DNA of 64,000 nt from Eriocheir sinensis. Lineage: Eukaryota > Arthropoda > Malacostraca > Decapoda > Varunidae. The stretch is from the NCBI RefSeq assembly GCF_024679095.1, contig NC_066522.1, positions 14,677,753 through 14,741,752 of the forward strand. Reading direction: 5' to 3'. Shown piece by piece: positions 9,863 through 19,477 of this stretch. Under the pieces are notes generated by a model that ran no database searches, was not told where the DNA came from, and saw only the letters and a program-made list of their open reading frames with translations. The translations under genes were made by a program, and so were the position numbers. Within the stretch, counting starts at the first letter, position 1, and every line of letters begins with the position of its first letter.

Positions 9863-10300
9863 TAAACTGGCTATAACCACGAAGTTTTTTTCAATAACAT
9901 CAATGAATTTCCCTTTACATTTGAACTGATAGATTGTCCATACATTCATCTATCTCTGTCTATCTCTTTATTATTTTTCCTTCTTGCCTGGGACTTACAA
10001 TGAACGTGAACGCTGCGGTCGCCGTTATGAGTTCGGTATAACGTTCTGGCGGCGCTCCTCGACGAAATGGAACCAACTTTTCAGCCTGTCTCTCTCTCTC
10101 TCTCGCTGTACATTGTTGTGGCCGTGTGGTGAGGTTTTCGTTCTTTTGTTATTGTTATTGTTTTGTTATCGAGGTGCTGGAGGACGTCTGCCTTACCCAA
10201 GCTAACCTTTATATGCATTCCGTGATGACCGAACGAGAATCAACTACGCTAATCAAATGCATAATCAGACCCATTCTCATTTATATCGGTACAATGGGCA
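9863..10300. other. No feature recognised
   Basis: Contains a short TCTC run at 10090-10106. No gene signal that I can support. Confidence 0.4.
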
Positions 10301-10545
10301 TAAGAGGAAAGGTGAAGGATAGGGAGGGAAGGAAGGAGAAGGAGGGACGGGGCAAGGGAAACAAACTGGAACAGGGAGAAAAGAGATCGAGAAGGTAGGG
10401 AAGAAAGGAAAGAAGGAGGGAGGGAGGGGGAAATGGAAAGAAGCTAAGAGGGAGAGGAGGGAAGGTGAAGGTAGGGAGGGAGGGATGAAGAAAGGGGAAA
10501 GAAGCTAAATGGGAGAGAAGGGAACATGAAGGAAGGGAAAGAAGG
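10301..10545 (+). repeat. Purine-rich degenerate array, left part
   Basis: GGAAGG/GGGAGG-type purine repeats with the recurring word GAAAGAAGCTAA (about 10435 and 10500). The same word (AGAAGCTAAAACGGAGAGAA) and composition resume at about 11137-11250 after an AT-rich insert. Confidence 0.6.
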
Positions 10546-11135
10546 AAACACTTGAAACATTTGAAACATTTATTATGGCCAAAGAAATTCAATGGATGGA
10601 TGTTTGCATATTTAGAGTCCAGCCTTTACACTAAGCAAAGCTTTTCAGGCAGTGTTAATAAAAATAAAAAAAAACATAATAAACAAATGCTAAGAAGAAA
10701 AAAACAGAATATGGGCAAGTAATATTAAATAGAAACAATAAACAATAATTGAAAATACAAAATACCAAAGTAAAATACAAAATAGTGTAAAATACAAATA
10801 GACAAATACAGAAGATGTAGACAGATAATAAAACAACAGAACAAGATAAACAGTCTGTAGAAGAGAACAGTACAGTACATCACTTACACAATACGATATT
10901 ATGGGTGGGTTTTAAGTGGACATTCAAATTCAAATACGAATGAACATACAGGTAGGAAAACCATTATAGAAGTATCAGTTTCAATGAGTTCTGGAATCAG
11001 ACAGATGCATGGGTTTGTTAGAGACAAGATTCATATTCTACTAGTTGAGTTGCAAAGACCTGCTAATAAGGTGAAAGTTACAAATCATAATTTTGGCTAT
11101 GTCCAGTAAGTATCCAGAATGCTTTCTTTTAGTTT
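10546..11135 (-). mobile_element. AT-rich insert resembling a non-LTR element 3' end (minus strand)
   Basis: A block of about 590 bp with sharply different composition interrupts the purine-rich array. Read on the minus strand it ends GGCCATAATAAATGTTTCAA ATGTTTCAA GTGTTTCC. That is an AATAAA-like signal followed by a short tandem of about 9 bp instead of poly-A, as in CR1/L2-type LINE tails. No reverse-transcriptase coding sequence is retained. The element assignment is inferred from tail structure and insertion context only. Confidence 0.4.
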
Positions 11136-11250
11136 AGAAGCTAAAACGGAGAGAAGGAAGCTGAAGACAGAGAAGGAAGAAAGGAAGGGAAGGATAGGCG
11201 AGGGAAAGCGAGGAAGAAAAAGAGAGGGACGGGAAGGGAAAAGAGAAAGA
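11136..11250 (+). repeat. Purine-rich degenerate array, right part
   Basis: Continuation of the GGAAGG / GAGAGAAGGAAG composition after the AT-rich insert. Confidence 0.55.
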
Positions 11251-11560
11251 TGAGGCGCATGACAAACCCCCAAGCACGTCCTTCAATTATTACTAACACA
11301 GCGGCGGGCAGGGACGTGATTGGCAGGCAGACGGAGACAGGGGGCAGCGGTGTGCGGGCCGCCGTGGTGCCGCTGAGCTGTGCCGCCGCGGTAAAAACAC
11401 GGCGCCGGTCAAGTGGTCACTCAAGCGCGGGAGGAACTGGGTCAGCGTGTTGGCGGGGAGGCGTGTGGGGAGGCGTGTGGGGCCCGTGTGACCAGCAGGC
11501 GGGAGACACGTTAGAGGGTACAGTTAAGTTCTTCCTCACGTTTTCCTTGGAAGGCTACAA
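11251..11560. other. GC-rich block, no gene recognised
   Basis: CpG-rich (GGGCCGCCGTGGTGCCG, GGCGCCGG) with an open plus-strand frame. That frame continues into the pyrimidine-rich repeat downstream and looks like nothing known. A promoter-proximal block cannot be excluded. Confidence 0.3.
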
Positions 11561-12150
11561 GTGCCCCTTTGCCCTCACTCACATCCGTCCTTCTTCGTTT
11601 CTCTTTCTTTTCCCCTTCTTGCTTTCTTCTTCTCTTTTCCCTTCTCGTGGCTCCCTTCCATTTTCCTCTTCGCAATCTTTTTTCCCTTTCTGCTATTCTT
11701 CCTCCATCTGTCTTTCCCCTCCTTTCTTTCTTTCTTCCCCATTCCCTCCTCGTGGCTCTTTTCCTAATTCTTCTTTGCACCTTTTTTTCCCCTTCCTCTC
11801 CTTATTCGTTTCTCTCTCATTGCCCTTTCTTTCTTCTTCTGCATTCCCTCCTCCTACCTCCTTTCCACTTTCTTCTTCGCAACTTCTTTCTTTCCCTTCC
11901 TTTCAGCTCCTCCTTTCCCCTCCTTCCCCATCCCGCTCTTCCTTATCTACCTCCTGGCTTCTTTCTTTCCTCTTCCTCCCCATTTTCTTCCTTGTAGCCG
12001 TTTCAGTCCCCTTCCAGTCTCTCCTGTCCCCCCTCTCCTCATTCCCTCCCTCCCTTTACCCTCTCCTTCCCCTTGTCCCCCTTCCCTTTTAGCTCCTTTC
12101 CCCTTCCCTCCCTCCCTCTCTACCTTCACCTTCCCTCGCTCTCAGCCCTC
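11561..12150 (+). repeat. Pyrimidine-rich degenerate minisatellite, about 103 bp period
   Basis: Almost pure C/T. CTCGTGGCTC (about 11644 and 11748), then diverged CTCCTACCTCC (about 11848) and CTACCTCCTGG (about 11949), mark a period of about 103 bp. Long serine/phenylalanine/leucine frames across it are compositional. Confidence 0.6.
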
Positions 12151-12448
12151 ACGCCTCCAGGACCACACACTTCCGTCCCCCTTATCACACTTTTTGTTCG
12201 ACGCGTGAATGGTGTAATGGTAGCCGTGTTTTTTCCCCCCGGCGCGACGACTGACTATGTAACCTCTGGACTGAATGAAGGACGGACAAAAACGTGAACG
12301 GAAACGCGATAACACGAACAGGCCTGAGGAGTTAAATGGATCAAACGGAAGTGGGAAGTAGGTTGAAGGGGGATGAAAATATGAGGGGTAAAGAATGATT
12401 GATAGTTGAGTGCCTGCAGTGTGGGATCGGGACTTTTTTTTTTTTTTA
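12151..12448. other. No feature recognised
   Basis: Mixed composition; ends in a T run (12434-12447) that abuts the next element. Confidence 0.35.
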
Positions 12449-12670
12449 GGCTGTACCAACGTTGCCAGATTGTCGTACTCAGCCTCCTATGTTTGCCAAT
12501 TTCCGACCCCAAAACTGCCTTCTCGACCCCAATATCTGCCTTCATGTATAGTTATCGTTAAAATGGTTAATTACTGGTGTTTTTTTTTGGGGGGGGGACA
12601 TTAGCTACGGCCCAGAAACCGGTAAATACGAGGCTCTGAGTACGATAATATAACAACGGTGGGCTGTACA
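12449..12670. mobile_element. Second short element with imperfect inverted ends
   Basis: The left end carries CAACGTTGCCAGATTGTCG then TACTCAGCCTC (12457-12486). The right end carries GAGGCTCTGAGTACGATAAT then ACAACGGTGGGCTGTAC (12630-12669), close to the reverse complement of the left. The span is about 220 bp with no coding capacity. Only one copy is seen, so boundaries are approximate and family status is unproven. Confidence 0.45.
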
Positions 12671-13096
12671 AATATGGGAATTAGGTTTAGGCAATACACT
12701 CACCTCTAGAATGGGAAGCAAAAACAAGAAATGCTGAGGGTTATTATTAGAGGGAAATCAGTCTCCTTTACCATTCAGAGTATAAAAGAAAAAGCCCCAG
12801 ACGATTCAAACTGACCCTGAAGAACGAAAGAAAAAAATAAGGCTGAGAGTACACATTAACTTATACAACGGAGGGAATGTTTTAGTGTTTGCGGTGCGGG
12901 GGAGGAAGGCAGCTGGAGGGGCGGGGAGGCAGGGGGACGGGGGCGTACATAGGCGGTGGGGGGAAGGGGGGGGGGTGTAATTAGCAGGTACAGGTGTCGT
13001 GGTGCGGCCCAGGTGGTGGCAGGTGTCGCTCTTCTTGCATAATGAGCGGTGGTTGGTCGGCCGGAGGAAGGGACGATCAGGAAGCGGGAAGGTGGC

Positions 13097-13097
<1 letters not shown>
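12671..13097. other. No gene recognised; G-rich tract at 12895-12980
   Basis: AT-rich, then strongly G-rich (GGGGGAAGGGGGGGGGG around 12960-12975), then mixed. Frames on both strands here are extended by the adjacent (CA)n. Confidence 0.4.

Positions 13098-13157
<60 letters not shown>
13098..13157 (+). repeat. (CA)n microsatellite
   Basis: 30 perfect dinucleotide units. Confidence 0.95.
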
Positions 13158-13158
<1 letters not shown>

Positions 13159-13261
13159 GTAATTATGAAGACTGTCCGCGAGGGAGGGAGGGAAGGAAGG
13201 GAGGAGGCGTGACTGGTGCTTGTGTGAACGTACTGTTGTTGTGTATTTAATGAGAGAAGGT

Positions 13262-13358
13262 GAAGTCCCGCATAGTTATAGTACAAGCGTAGGGTGGGTG
13301 CTATAGTGGACAGGAGAGAGTTAGTATGATGTAGAAACTCTTGCTATTTGTCTCCTCT

Positions 13359-13395
<37 letters not shown>

Positions 13396-13850
13396 CTGGC
13401 GCTGTTTTATGTATAGGTGAACGGGAGAAATATGAGGAAAACAACAAAACAAAAGGAACGAAAAAACATGGAAGACATTAAGAGAGAAGAGAAATCAAAG
13501 GCATAAACAAAATACATAGAAATAACAGATCCAAGAGAGGTGATATGGCGTTGAAACTTCATATCTGTCTGTTTATTACGTACACACTCATGCGCACACA
13601 TACACACACATACACGCACATGTTTTTCTAGTGCTATGTAATGTAGGTCGATGAATTTTCGCATAGCTGTAACGTGTCTTAGTAAGCTGGATGGTGAGAC
13701 AGGAGAGTGTAGGACGTTAAAACTGTTGATATCTGTCTGTTTTATCTGCCTGCTTGCCTGTATGTCTGTCTCTCAACCCCCCACCCCCCATACACGCACA
13801 TACACACACGTACACACACACATACACGTTTCTCTCGCTATGTACGTAAA
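13262..13850 (+). repeat. Diverged tandem repeat of about 200 bp, each unit with its own CA-rich tract
   Basis: Three units share CGCATAG.T.TA, a GACAGGAGAG word, a CA-rich tract (13363-13391, about 13590-13618, about 13790-13828), and a CGTTTCT/TGTTTTTCT then GCGCT/GTGCTATGTA segment. The dinucleotide tracts occupy the same place in each unit. Confidence 0.55.
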
Positions 13851-14087
13851 TAAATAATCCTAAACAAATATACAGACAAGGAAAAACACACAACTACCAG
13901 AGTTATTTTTTTTATTTGGTGACCCTGCGCCGAAAAACCTACATAAAAACAAAGAAAAAGAAGAAGAAAATAAAAACGATAAAAGTGGAATAACGAATGA
14001 TCTGGCTTTAATGGAATGCACAGAAAATATAACGAACAGCGAAGGATTTTTTTATTTTATTTATATTTGCAGATTAGATTTTTACCG

Positions 14088-14088
<1 letters not shown>

Positions 14089-14129
<41 letters not shown>
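14089..14129 (+). repeat. (GT)n microsatellite
   Basis: About 20 perfect units, just upstream of the 156-bp array. Confidence 0.95.
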
Positions 14130-14134
<5 letters not shown>

Positions 14135-14274
14135 ATTTGCATTTATCATTTCAAACGCTTTCTTATTTTTTTTCAGAATATTCGATACCCCCCCCAAAAA
14201 GAAAGAAAACATAACAAAACAAAACGTTGGAAATCCCAGGTCATGCATGCAGAATATAAACTTTTTCCAATGCC

Positions 14275-15010
14275 ATGAAAAGATAAGATATAGTCCGGTT
14301 GCAATAGTTTTCTTTCCCCACGGTGCAAAAATATCACGGACTCTTCCTTATACTCTCTACAGAAAGGAGCCGAATTCAGTCGCGTACTTATTTTTTACCA
14401 AGTTACGAAAAAGCGAGTCTAAACCAGTGCCGTTGAAGATAAGATACAGTCCGGTCGCAATTGTTTTCTTTCCCCACGGTGCAAAAATATCACTGACTCC
14501 TCTTTATATCCTCTACAGAAAGGAGCCGAATTCAGTCGCGTACTTATTTTTTACCAAGTTACGAAAAAGCGAGTCTAAACCAGTGCCGTTGAAGATAAGA
14601 TATAGTCCGGTCGCAATTGTTTTCTTTCCCCACGGTGCAAAAATATCACTGACTCCTCTTTATACTCTCTACAGAAAGGAGCCGAATTCAGTCGCGTACT
14701 TATTTTTTACCAAGTTACGAAAAAGCGAGTCTAAACCAATGCCGTTGAAGATAAGATATAGTCCGGTCGCAATTGTTTTCTTTCCCCGCGGTGCAAAAAT
14801 ATCACACACTCTTCCTTATACTAACTACAAAAAAAGAGATAAATCCAGTTTTGTGCGTATATAGCGATTCTTAATCAATCTACAAGAAAATGAGACCGTT
14901 TCTTATTCTTTCTAACATCACGCTTTTCATTCTACGAACTACAAAACGGAGTAGAATTCAGTCGTTTACGTATAGAACGATTTTTTTACCAAGCTACAAA
15001 AAACAAAAAA
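14275..15010 (+). repeat. 156-bp satellite-like array, about 3.7 good units plus decayed units
   Basis: GATAAGATA(T/C)AGTCCGGT starts at 14282, 14438, 14594 and 14750, exactly 156 bp apart. Conserved words include CCCACGGTGCAAAAATATCA, CAGAAAGGAGCCGAATTCAG and AAAAGCGAGTCTAAACCA. From about 14850 the units are diverged but recognisable. Because 156 = 52 codons, one plus-strand frame stays open for the length of the good units. The 52-residue period contains YSPVAIVFFPHGAKIS and LYRKEPNSVAYLFFTKL. No known protein is recognised and translation is not implied. Confidence 0.85.
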
Positions 15011-15119
15011 GTGAGACTACTGTTTCCTACTCTCTTTATGAACGGGAAAACGGAATCCTGTAAAATCATTCTTCATAGCGACTCAAAACTAAGGAAGAAT
15101 ATGTAGCTTTGGATTCACT

Positions 15120-15290
15120 GGGAGGGTAAATAGATAGATACATAGTTAGATAGATAGACATAGACAGACGGGTATATAGACAGGCAGACAGAGATACAAA
15201 GAGGACAAGGACAGTTTAGTTTAGTTTAGTATAGATAGATAGATAGATAGATAGACAGACAAGCAGTGGTCCAGGGTGAATGTATGCGGG
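15120..15290 (+). repeat. Degenerate GATA/GACA-type tetranucleotide region
   Basis: (GATA)n at about 15235-15255 plus interspersed GATAGACA, CAGGCAGA and TTTAG repeats. Confidence 0.8.
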
Positions 15291-15620
15291 AAAGGAGGGG
15301 AAAGGAGATGGTAGGAAGGATAAGAAAAGAAAGATGAATGGGATGATAGAGAAGATAAGAAAAGAGGGCGAAGAAAATGGTAGGAGAGATAGAGATAAGA
15401 GGAGAAGGTGAAGAGGATGGTAGGAAAGAGATGTTGGGAAGGGATGTTGGGAAGAAGGGAGAAGAGGATGATAGGAAAGGTAAAAGAAGGAAGGGGGTAA
15501 GTTGGGAAGGATGGGAAGGGGAAGGGTGAAGGGGGGATGTTGGGAAGGGATAATGTTGAGGGGGATGTTGGTGAAATGTTAAGGGGGATGTTGGAAGGGG
15601 GAAGGCAAAGGAAGGGAAGC
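15290..15620 (+). repeat. Purine-rich degenerate repeat
   Basis: Recurring GGATGTTGGGAAGG and GGTAGGAAAG words; nearly free of C on the plus strand. Confidence 0.65.
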
Positions 15621-15734
15621 GGAATCAGGTCACTTCATTACAAACACAAACAAATTCAGGTCTTGTTACCGCAGAGGCGCAAACCGTGACATTACATCAA
15701 GCAACCATCCTTCATCCCGTCTGGCCATTTATGA

Positions 15735-15780
15735 GTATGTATGTATGTATGTATGTGTGTATGTATGTATGTATGTATGG
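15735..15780 (+). repeat. (TATG)n microsatellite
   Basis: About 11 units of TATG, one variant. Confidence 0.9.
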
Positions 15781-15963
15781 TGGGATGTTAGTCAGTCACT
15801 CTGCTTGTGGGTCTATTTATCAGGCTATATTTATCTATCTATCTGTATCTCTTTATCTGTGTCTATTTACCTATTATTTGTCTGCTTAAAAATATGTCAA
15901 TGTGCGCATAGAGAACAGGAAAGGGAATCTAGATGGCTTTGGCTGTCTGGGAATAGGATAAAA

Positions 15964-16160
15964 ACCCATATCTCAGACGCTTTCGGCTTTCACAACTTAT
16001 TCCAAAGGCCGCTAGGGAGATCAGTTGGGTTATCATGTGTGCTTTTCACGTTCATGGTGGATAAGCTCATAACATTACCCTTGGGAATGCTAACACAACC
16101 TCTACGAAAGTCTTATCAAACGTAGGTGTGTAAAGTCCCGCAGTGTTTGATAATATGGGT
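15964..16160 (+). mobile_element. TIR-bearing short element, copy D (best-delimited copy)
   Basis: A 197-bp copy with both ends intact. The left end is ACCCATATCTCAGACGCTTT then CGGC. The right end is CCCGCAGTGTTTGATAATAT GGGT, close to its reverse complement over about 25 bp. The interior has CCAAAGGCCG, GGGAGATCAGTTGGGTT, CACGTTCATGGTG and CCTCTACGAAAGTCTTATCA. It has no coding capacity, so it is MITE-like or a foldback element. Flanking target duplications are not clear. Confidence 0.75.
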
Positions 16161-16530
16161 CTAAGTCTCTTGTCTATAATATCACGTCCTCAGGAAAGTT
16201 CCGCAGCTGAAATCTAGATGGCGCTGTCTGTCTGGGCGTCTCTGTCTGTGACCAACGGCTCGGAGACACGACTTAGGATGAATGAGATAGTTGGCTCAAA
16301 GAAAGAGGCTTCCAGTGATATTTATACCTTGTCCCTACTCCCGCTAAGAGACGCGAACATAAATCTTTTGAGTGTCTACAGCTTAGCTTGATGGCGACTT
16401 ACGATCCAAGGCACTTAAAGGTAAATCCAGTAGCATCCCGCGAGAGGCAGTTGGTATTAGTCTCTTCGTCACTCCGGCAAGACTCATACATCACGGCAGT
16501 CACTATAAATAAAATTCGTCTGCTCCACTA
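16161..16530. other. No feature recognised
   Basis: Unique-looking mixed sequence without repeat or gene signal. Confidence 0.4.
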
Positions 16531-16599
16531 ACGGGCTGGGGTCGTCCAAGGGGCCCCTCAAGAGAGCCCACCGGCGGTATATGTAGCACTTAAAAAAAT
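16531..16599 (+). mobile_element. Retro-element 3' fragment, CACCGGCGG..A-tail family, copy 1
   Basis: CGGGCTGGGGTCGTCC, CCCCTCAAGAGAGCCCACCG and GGCGGTATATGTAGCAC lead into a short A run. The same 3' segment (CCCTgAAGAAAGCCTACCGG style) occurs at 51366-51420 and, reversed, at 53283-53381. In all three it ends in an A-rich tail. The source element is not identified. Confidence 0.55.
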
Positions 16600-17027
16600 T
16601 GTATGTAACTATAAATTGCTGTTATTTTTTCACTTTTTATGTTATTGATTATTATGTAGACTGACAGACTGGCTTCTTGCGACCATGTTCCAAGTCTTCC
16701 AAACCTTCAGTAAGAGATGTCAGATATTGCCGAGACAGAAACTAACTTACGGCAACCGCTAAACAGCTTGTCGCCTTCGTAGAACTCCTTACACTTCCCA
16801 TTCAAACATCTCTTTCCCTTTTAGATTTGTCCTTTGATCCGTAGAAATGGTTCCCGGAAAGCTCGTATGGGCGGCGGAGTCTGGCTGAGTGATATTGTTG
16901 GAACCGATCTCAAGGGAAGGAAGGGAAGGAAGAGCTTGTAATGGGGGCGTATTAGTCTCCTTATATCTGTCTGTATCTTTGAGTGTCTTTCTCCTCTGTT
17001 CCTTCCCTCTTTGATCTTGTCCTAGCT
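16600..17027. other. No feature recognised
   Basis: Mixed sequence leading into the pyrimidine-rich array. A GGAAGG tract lies at 16914-16932. Confidence 0.4.
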
Positions 17028-17968
17028 CCCTTTCCTTGCGCTTCCTCTCCTCTCTCACTCTTTCCTTCCGTTCCATCCTTCCTCTGTTTCCTTTTTACTT
17101 CGCCTTTCCTTCCGTTTCCCCTCCCCTCTCACTCTCTCCTTCCGTTCCATCCTTCTACTGTTTCCTTTTCACTTCGCCTGTCCTTCCGTTTCCCCTCCTC
17201 TCTCACTCTTTCCTTCCGTTCCATCCTTCCTCTGTTTCCTTTTCACTTGCCTTTCCTTCCGTTTCCTCTCCTCTCTCACTCTTTCCTTCCGTTCCATCCT
17301 TCTACTGTTTCCTTTTCACTTCGCCTGTCCTTCCGTTTCCCCTCCTCTCTCACTCTTTCCTTCCGTTCCATCCTTCCTCTGTTTCCTTTTCACTTCGCCT
17401 TTCCTTCCGTTTCCCCTCCCCTCTCACTCTCTCCTTCCGTTCCATCCTTCTACTGTTTCCTTTTCACTTCGCCTGTCCTTCCGTTTCCCCTCCTCTCTCA
17501 CTCTTTCCTTCCGTTCCATCCTTCCTCTGTTTCCTTTTCACTTCGCCTTTCCTTCCGTTTCCCCTCCTCTCTCACTCTTTCCTTCCGTTCCATCCTTCCT
17601 CTGTTTCCTTTTCACTTCGCCTTTCCTTCCGTTTCCTCTCCTCTCTCACTCTTTCCTTCCGTTCCATCCTTCCTCTGTTTCCTTTTCACTTCGCCTTTCC
17701 TTCCGTTTCCTCTCCTCTCTCACTCTTTCCTTCCGTTCCATCCTTCCTCTGTTTCCTTTTCACTTCGCCTTTCCTTCCGTTTCCTCTCCTCTCTCACTCT
17801 CTCCTTCCGTTCCATCCTTCCTCTGTTTCCTTTTCACTTCGCCTTTCCTTGCGTTTCCTCTCCTCTCTCACTCTTTCCTTCCGTTCCATCCTTCCTCTGT
17901 TTCCTTTTCACTTCGCCTTTCCTTCCGTTTCCTCTCCTCTCTCACTCTTTCCTTCCGTTCCATCCTTC
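17028..17968 (+). repeat. 74-bp pyrimidine minisatellite, left arm, about 12-13 units
   Basis: Unit starts at 17581 and 17655 give 74 bp. The unit contains CCTTCCGTTCCATCCTTC, CTCTGTTTCCTTTTCACTTC and GTTTCCTCTCCTCTCTCAC. Variants differ mainly by CTCTG/TACTG and CCCCTCC/CTCTCC. The array is nearly A- and G-free on the plus strand. Because 74 is not a multiple of 3, all three plus frames are open for hundreds of codons. These are artefacts, not genes. Confidence 0.95.
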
Positions 17969-17970
17969 AA

Positions 17971-19287
17971 ATTTTCAAAAAGGGAGACAAAACCGTTGCA
18001 TTAAACTACAGGCCCATAAGTTTGACATCAGTGGCAGGAAAAATACTCGAAAAGATTATTAGAGACAAACTTGTTAAGTTTCTAGAAGACAATAATGTAA
18101 TCTCCGACACCCAGCATGGCTTCAGAAACAAGCGCTCCTGCCTAACGAATTTATTAGACTTCTTCCAAGGTATATATAAGAACTGGGATGCCCACATCCC
18201 CAGTGATGTTATATACCTGGACTTTCAGAAAGCCTTCGACAAAGTACCGCACGAGAGACTCCTTAAGAAACTGCACTCGGCGGGCATTGGAGCCAATCTG
18301 ATCGCGTGGATAAGAGATTGGCTCACCGACAGAAAACAACGAGTACTACTCAACGGACAGCCTTCCGATTGGCTTCCAGTCACTAGTGGAGTGCCTCAAG
18401 GGTCAGTGCTGGGACCCATTCTCTTCATCATATATATCAACGACCTCGAATCAGGACTGAAATCCACAATATCGAAATTTGCTGATGACACTAAGGTGGG
18501 GGGAAAGGCCCTCACAAAGACCGACTGCGAAATCATTCAGAAAGACCTCAATCACATTATCGAATGGTCGGAAAAATGGCAAATGTCTTTTAATGTTGAC
18601 AAATGCAAAGTCATGCACATTGGGTCCAGAAATAGTAACCACACATACATCATGAATGGGAGACCTCTGCAAGCGATGCAGGAGGAAAAGGATCTTCGAG
18701 TCACTATCAGCAGTGACCTGAAACACGCGAATCACTGTAAAAAAGCATACAACAAAGCCAACACTATGCTCGGGTTCATAGCGAGGAACTTCGAGTGTAA
18801 AACGCCAGACGTGATGCTATCCTTGTATAATTCCATGGTAAGACCGCACCTCGAGTATGCAGTACAGTTCTGGTCTCCTAATTACAGAAAGGACATTGAT
18901 TTACTGGAAAGGATTCAGCGACGCGCCACGAAAATGATACCAACCTTAAGGGCTCAACCGTACGAGGAACGACTCAAGCGACTCAATCTCTTTACATTAG
19001 AGAAAAGACGCCTACGAGGAGATATGATTCAAGTCTTCAAGTATCTGAAAAAATTCAATAACGTCGATTACTCCAATTTCTTTGAATTGCAAACCAACCT
19101 AAGAACTAGAAATAACGGTTTACCCATTCAGTCTAAGCGATGTAACACAGACATCGGAAGGAGTTTCTTTTCAAACCGAGTCATCCGTCACTGGAACAAT
19201 CTTCCTTCAGAAGTAGTAAATGCGAATACTATCAACTCCTTCAAATATAGAATCGACCGTCACTTCGCTGCGTCGGGAGTAAACTGA
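17971..19287 (+). CDS. LINE reverse transcriptase, 5'-truncated, open to the natural stop
   Basis: The frame is open from the element's left edge: 438 codons with no stop or frameshift to TGA at 19285-19287. There is no native start codon; the first ATG-independent codons read IFKKGDK...NYRPISL. Reverse-transcriptase motifs occur in order: LDFQKAFD (first catalytic Asp at 18220, about residue 84), GVPQGSVLGP (18388-18417, about residues 140-149), and FADD (18478-18489, about residues 170-173). The C-terminal part has MVRPHLEYAVQFWSPNYRKD and a WNNLPSEVVN segment, typical of the region after the RT in CR1/L2/Rex-jockey-type elements. The N-terminal apurinic-type endonuclease is missing. In an intact element the enzyme would copy element RNA at nicked chromosomal DNA. 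Intactness of the frame suggests a young insertion. Clade assignment is from memory of motifs and is less certain than the RT call. Confidence 0.93.
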   Translation: MFKKGDKTVALNYRPISLTSVAGKILEKIIRDKLVKFLEDNNVISDTQHGFRNKRSCLTNLLDFFQGIYKNWDAHIPSDVIYLDFQKAFDKVPHERLLKKLHSAGIGANLIAWIRDWLTDRKQRVLLNGQPSDWLPVTSGVPQGSVLGPILFIIYINDLESGLKSTISKFADDTKVGGKALTKTDCEIIQKDLNHIIEWSEKWQMSFNVDKCKVMHIGSRNSNHTYIMNGRPLQAMQEEKDLRVTISSDLKHANHCKKAYNKANTMLGFIARNFECKTPDVMLSLYNSMVRPHLEYAVQFWSPNYRKDIDLLERIQRRATKMIPTLRAQPYEERLKRLNLFTLEKRRLRGDMIQVFKYLKKFNNVDYSNFFELQTNLRTRNNGLPIQSKRCNTDIGRSFFSNRVIRHWNNLPSEVVNANTINSFKYRIDRHFAASGVN

Positions 19288-19291
19288 ATAT

Positions 19292-19372
19292 TGAGTTGCT
19301 TTCATCTGCTCCTCAATATCGAGGTGCTTTCATCTACTCCTCAATGTCGAGGTGCTTTCATCTGCTCCCCAG
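19292..19372 (+). repeat. 28-bp tandem repeat in the LINE 3' UTR, 3 units
   Basis: GAGGTGCTTTCATCTACTCC then TCAATGTC, repeated three times with few changes directly after the RT stop codon. Confidence 0.85.
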
Positions 19373-19448
19373 GCCCCAGGCTGTCGAGCAGATTAAATCA
19401 CCAAAGCGGGCAACCTCGTAATGAGCCAATAGGCTTTCTGTTGCCTGC

Positions 19449-19477
19449 GTTTCCATGTTTCCATGTTTCCATGTTTC
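19449..19477 (+). repeat. 8-bp terminal repeat of the LINE, (GTTTCCAT)3
   Basis: Three perfect GTTTCCAT units and a partial fourth close the element. CR1-type elements characteristically end in short direct repeats rather than poly-A. The repeat also resembles target-array words (CGTTCCAT, TGTTTCC). Confidence 0.85.

Larger units (their letters stand above)
17969..19477 (+). mobile_element. 5'-truncated non-LTR retrotransposon (CR1/jockey-like LINE)
   Basis: A 1.5-kb insert lies inside one 74-bp unit. The left flank ends CCATCCTTC (17968) and the right flank starts CTCTGTTTCC (19478), which together rebuild an intact unit. It contains the reverse-transcriptase frame, a 3' UTR of about 190 bp, and a tail of three perfect GTTTCCAT units (19449-19472) instead of poly-A. 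The 5' end cuts into the start of the RT domain, the usual result of incomplete reverse transcription. The endonuclease region is absent, so this copy cannot be autonomous. Confidence 0.9.

Noticed and set aside
17036..18004. Very long serine/phenylalanine/leucine/proline open frames (also 19291-21436, 11250-12092)
   Set aside because: They run through C/T-rich arrays, are open in several frames at once, have no known domain or codon structure, and follow the repeat period. The absence of stops is due to the absence of A and G.
18022..18030. A native start codon for the reverse transcriptase at 18022
   Set aside because: The codon there is TTG and reverse-transcriptase homology (IFKKGDK...NYRPIS) extends upstream in frame to 17971. 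The element is 5'-truncated, so there is no true start.
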